The notes below the pieces were generated by a model. The model saw only the letters and a program-made list of their open reading frames with translations. It did not search any database and was not told where the DNA came from. A stretch of 64,000 nucleotides of DNA, taken from the NCBI RefSeq assembly GCF_901709675.1, contig NC_051108.1, positions 2,790,001-2,854,000 on the forward strand. The letters are read 5' to 3'. Shown here piece after piece: positions 59,514 through 64,000 of the stretch (position 1 is its first letter; each line of letters opens with the position of its first letter). The position numbers and the translations under genes were made by a program. The stretch is from Syngnathus acus. Lineage: Eukaryota > Chordata > Actinopteri > Syngnathiformes > Syngnathidae.

Positions 59514-62305
59514 ATTCAGTTTATTTGCTTTCTGGCTTTAGTCTCATTGTGAAACAGCCTCGGCCCAATTAATTAAAGCAAGCTAACCCAGAGTAACATA
59601 TGGCCACCATACTGACCGTCTCATTACTTGTCATGACCAAAATGTAAAAGTAATCACCGTCGCAGTCTAATAACATGATAATGGATTCAGAACAACAGCT
59701 GATGGTGTCATTATCACAGCATCCTGTTTTTACCTTCATTAGCAGCCTGCCTTGGTGTGCTAACAGAAAGCTAGAGGAGAGAATTCTGCAATTGTCCTTT
59801 CACTCCGAGCAAAAATGGAGATAAGTGTGTATATGGAGTGTATGTTTATAGACCTATCGAAATAAACAAAAGCAGAGTTGCCATATAATTTATGCACTTG
59901 TTGCCCAGCTTCTTCAAATTGTTCAGATAAATCACTTTCCCTGCGGGAAAATCAATGTGCGGCACACTCGGGCATGAAGCAAACACAGCTATTGGCCCAC
60001 CAATGAAAACAGAGTTCCCTCACTTAAGGCATAATGTGTTTATGAATGATGCATTAAGGTACAGTCTGTTTAAAACTGTAATTTACTTTCTTTAAAATGA
60101 ACTGATGTAAGGGTTGGCATATTAGATATAAATATTATTATAAATATACCATTTTGACATATTCAGACTATTTGTTGCTTGGACGACCCAGGCAGCAACG
60201 GTACTTTGCACTGAGACTGCGTCTTAATGACGATGGGCACGTGCAACCTATTAAAACTAACAGCTCTCCAAAGTCTTTATGGGAATTATAGTAATGTGCT
60301 GTTTCAAATGAATCCGGTTGTGGTAATTGTGGATTTATTTTAATAACGGCAAGAATCGGAGGTGCGGTACTAACTTCACTATGTCAGCAATTAGAGAAAA
60401 TAATGATGCAATATTGCAATTGCAGGGATCAGAATTTTCTAACACGGATTTAGACTATGAAAGGTAATTAAAGGTTTCGAGGATGAATTGCTCACCTTTA
60501 CCCCCTGACGCTAACTGTGGCAGTTGTTTGTTATCAGACGTTTAACAGACTAAGTTGGCGACCGAATACAGAAATATTTATATATAAAGAAACTACCAGG
60601 ATATAATGCTAATTGTGGTTTACAATGAACAATAAATCCCCTTCGGGAATATATATGTACCTCTAAATCCACACAAATCTTGTTTGTACTATGTGATATA
60701 CGGCTTCCGCATTAAATTTCAGGATAAACCTAAATTGCCCCATCATGTTGCGCAATCCCTTTTATTCATTTCCTCTTATTCTCACCAATGAAGATGCTTG
60801 CTAGTTATTTTCGGCTGTGAAATGAAAGTCTTTCAGGCTTTTGCTACTTTTAAAGACTCTCCTAAATGAATTGTGAACTGCATGGCGACAATGTGTTGTG
60901 ACCATTTCTGGTGATTTTGGAATTTCAGGCCAATCTGCCTTTGTGTGTAAAAGGGAGGCTTTACGGGTGACTAGTGATAAACGACGAGATCCTTATTTGG
61001 CCATTTCTTCTGTGTTAGGATGGAGAGAAAAGGAGAGTGTCCAAAAGTGTGAAGCATCACTGTAGCATCAGTCAGTGTCTGCCTTCTGCAACAAGAACAG
61101 CGGTAGGCTGAAGTGGGCGGAAAGGAAACGGAATCGGGCCTCTGCTGCAAACTCCCTAACCATTTGAATATGATGTTGCAAGATGGAGCGCTCGTTCCTC
61201 TTATATATAACATTTACCGCAATCCTTGTGTATGCATGAGCGCAGGCGACTACTTTTTTTGAGAAGCCGTATTGATTGTTTGTCTTGGTGATGATACACG
61301 ATATGGAAAGGGGGAATTGGAAAAAAAAGTCATCTGCCTTTTCAGTACATTTTTGATTAAACGGCTTTGTATCAAGGTTAAAACTCATTTGACTGATCAC
61401 CTGTCAATCACAGAGCTGAGACAGACCCAGGAAACTAATCACATATTTAATCACACATGCGGGGCAATTTAGAATCTTCAATTGGCCTCTATGAAATTGT
61501 ATAATTGAGATGATGTTTTCACTTTCAGCGTTGGCGGACCGGACCCTTCCCACCTGCCCAATATTGTGCTTCCCTTCGTATTATATTGGCTGATTCAACC
61601 GTGTTGTAATGTGTTGCTATTTTGTGTGCAAGACTAATCTGAAGCTTATGCTCGGTCCACAGCAATAAAAAAAAAAAAAACACATGGAGAAAGCATTTTT
61701 CACTGCAGTGATTCATGCTCTACAGTTTAGCTGCCTGTTGCTCCGTACGTCCCTGTGGCATTTAGCTAGCTGTGTATTGGTGTGGAGGAGGAAAGCTTCA
61801 TTTATGCCAAGTTATGCAACCATCTTGGGAAATGCATGGACATGAGATGACTGTAGCAAGGCTGCACGGTTTTAGTTATAGCTAAGCAGCTGGCAGCATG
61901 AAGTCAAAAAGCAGAGCATGCAAGTGAGGCTTTCCCCTCTTTTTTTTTTTTTTCTTCTTTCCCCCACTGGCCCTCCCCTCCATGTGTGACATCTTTCTCA
62001 GGATGAAAGTGGGTTACAAGCTGCATCAGGTGCTGACAAAAGCAGATTTAAGGTAGTGAGGAAATAGCCTGTGGCGCTTACAACACAATAATGGTTGCCA
62101 AAGCTGCAAGGCAAGAAAACTCACCTCTGCATCTCACATGCATTTAGCGCGTGTTCTGGAAATGACGGCGTGTAATTGGAAATGTCAAGTACATTATAGT
62201 GGACAAAACATTGGGACACTTGCAGAAAGTAAAAATGGGACCAAATGTGGTTTTGCTGTAGCATTCAGTTCTAGTGTATAAACTGAAATGGAAAATCATT
62301 GGGAC

Positions 62306-62714
62306 TACCGTATTTTACGGACTATAAGGCGCACCGGACTATAAGGTGCACCTTCAATGAACGGCCCATTTGAAAACGTTGTCCTGATATAAGGCGCACC
62401 GGACTATAAGGCGCACCATTAATGTGTCATGTCAGATTTTTAATCCAAATCAAATCATTCTCCATTTTATCTTTTTTATTTCAACTTCAGATGCAACAAA
62501 TTACTTTATAATCACAAAATAATGAGCCATAGTCTTTTTGATTCATGATTCATAGTCTTCAGCGGGCCACCTATGATTGATTTCATGACACAATGCTTCG
62601 GGCCAGTTTAAATTTAGGAATTTAGTCCATGTATAAGGCGCACCGGACTCTAAGGTCGGCTTTTGAGAAAATTTTAGGTTTTTAGGTGCGCCGGAAAGTC
62701 CGGAAAATACGGTA
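62306..62714. mobile_element. CTTATA-family MITE, longer variant
   Basis: The ends TACCGTATTTTACGGACTAT and GTCCGGAAAATACGGTA are inverse complements. Internal GGACTATAAGGCGCACC units repeat. The 200-bp middle differs from the other copies and includes a GCGGGCCACCTATGATTGA segment. Confidence 0.8.
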
Positions 62715-64000
62715 ATTATTAAATCATTTCGAGCTACGTCAAAGGTCAGATGTAGAGGGAAGGAGAGATTTTTTGCACCCAGTCTAGTTCATCCCAAAGG
62801 TGGAGATGATGTCAGCTATTGAATATTGTCTTCATAAAATAAGGACTTATGATCTCATCCTTGGGATGTTTTAAATCTCTGAATAAGGTCAAAGTGCAAG
62901 TCTGTTCAGACCATAACAGTTCAAGCAAATATAAAAGAGAAACATCTCGTCTGTAGGTGTCCCCGGAGTTTTAAATTGGGCAGCCAGATAGAAGTTTGCT
63001 CAGACACAAATAGGTCAATCCGGGGTTGACGATCGAGGCTAACTCTCCTCCTATATATCCGCTATTGCAAAGAGAGTGGGCGATATTGTCCGAGCTGAGT
63101 TCAGAAACTCATCCTCCCCCTCTACTACTGCCTGCAGAGAATTCAGTGCGATGACACAATAAGTTTGTTTTCTCCCAGTTTGTTGAGCCTGCCAGGATCT
63201 TCTGCCTTGATGTCACCTCCCACACATGTGCAAAACTGTACACTGACCACTCGGCTTTGGCCGATAGTGCAGAGCAGTCTGCTGCACGTATTGGATGACC
63301 TGAACCTTCAGGGGCTTGTTTATGCTCTTACTTGAGATGAATTTTTTTGAACAAGTTTCCTATAATTCAACAAAATCTTTTTGTCCTCAGCCTTTTGCAG
63401 AACCCGCTTAGGGCTTATTGCGTTCTCTAGTATGAGTTTAGTGGTAGCGGGATAATAAATGCAGAAATTTGTTGTTTCTAGATAGATATTGATTAAGAGT
63501 TTTACTTTGCTCAATCCTGTCAAGTTGATTGATGAGCGCCCTGGTTGATGAAGTCATTACAGTATGTTCCCAAAACTACATTACAGTGTAAACATGAATC
63601 TACACATTCTCATTAGATGTCTGAGCATGTATTGCTTGTCTGCTTTCATTTGATTTAATTTGTAGCCCTAGCAACGCGCTGATGTCAACCACGCTTGAAG
63701 GAGTGTGACGCTGACGGACTTCCGGACAGAGATGATGAGTGCAGTGGAAGCAAAAAAGAGAATGCTGCTCACTGAGTTTTCCCAAAAGTAAACCCAGACG
63801 TTTCCTTAAAAAAAAAATTGGAACTGCTCAATGTACCATGCTATGCTCTAGTAGCTTTGTCACAATACACACACTACGCGTTCTCAGCCTTTTCTCCGTG
63901 GCTCGGATCCACCCAAAACAACCTTGAAAATCCCGGTTACAGAACCTAGGTTTTTCAGCAGCCGTTGCCATGACAACTGTGCAATTTATTTTTGGCTCTT

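Larger units (their letters stand above)
54146..64000. other. Noncoding interval with dispersed repeats
   Basis: No exon of a known protein was recognised on either strand. The interval holds the listed MITEs, a poly-G run, a TG microsatellite and one dispersed-repeat copy. Stretches near 57.2-57.9, 59.5-60.3 and 60.8-61.5 kb are non-repetitive and could hold regulatory elements, but nothing in the sequence alone proves it. Confidence 0.5.

Overview
The window is eukaryotic. Its genes have many short exons with GT-AG introns, CpG-containing promoters, (CA)n and poly-A tracts, and dispersed short DNA-transposon remnants. The proteins are vertebrate and teleost-like: an intact cannabinoid receptor 1, a 178-aa akirin-2 and mitochondrial ArgRS. 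Short introns and intergenic gaps suggest a compact-genome teleost fish, probably a percomorph. The species cannot be read from the sequence.

Layout. 1-6.7 kb is noncoding DNA upstream of cnr1. 6.7-11.3 kb is cnr1 (+), with a TATA promoter, a noncoding first exon, a single coding exon and a long 3' region. 11.9-13.7 kb is akirin2 (+, five exons). 14.9-23.4 kb is rars2 (+, 20 exons), whose last intron holds a 3.5-kb minisatellite with higher-order structure. 24.0-26.1 kb is slc35a1 (-, eight exons), tail-to-tail with rars2. 26.6-28.5 kb is a nested MITE and tandem-repeat complex with large palindromes. 29.2-29.7 kb is ypel5 (-). 30.1-30.7 kb is a recent 302-bp tandem duplication. 31.1-39.0 kb is plb1 (+, 42 coding exons reconstructed, 1083 aa, three lipase repeats). 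39.7-41.8 kb is bpnt1 (-). 42.6-43.5 kb is saysd1 (-). 44.1-45.0 kb is the C12orf57/protein C10 homologue (+). 45.8-49.4 kb is a short cytospin-like gene with a CH domain (-). 49.4-64 kb has no recognised protein gene. It holds a CpG-rich candidate small spliced gene at 51.4-51.9 kb, a GC- and CCT-rich candidate 5' exon at 53.6-54.15 kb, and MITE copies.

The gene set is a mosaic relative to human, by general knowledge: cnr1-akirin2-rars2-slc35a1 is the 6q15 order (ORC3 not seen), ypel5-plb1 is the 2p23 neighbourhood, and bpnt1, saysd1 and C12orf57 come from other human locations. The genes do not form one pathway. They cover GPCR signalling, nuclear proteasome import and transcription, mitochondrial tRNA charging, Golgi CMP-sialic acid transport, an E3-ligase-associated zinc protein, brush-border lipase, PAP nucleotidase, ER/ribosome-associated UFM1 biology and cytoskeletal linkage.

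The points most worth checking are an apparent 1-nt frame break in rars2 exon 1, loss of catalytic residues in two of three plb1 lipase repeats, two probable GC-AG introns, the higher-order minisatellite, the palindromic tandem array, and the unexplained spliced ORF at 51.4-51.9 kb. I saw no CRISPR array, prokaryotic element or obviously novel multi-gene system.
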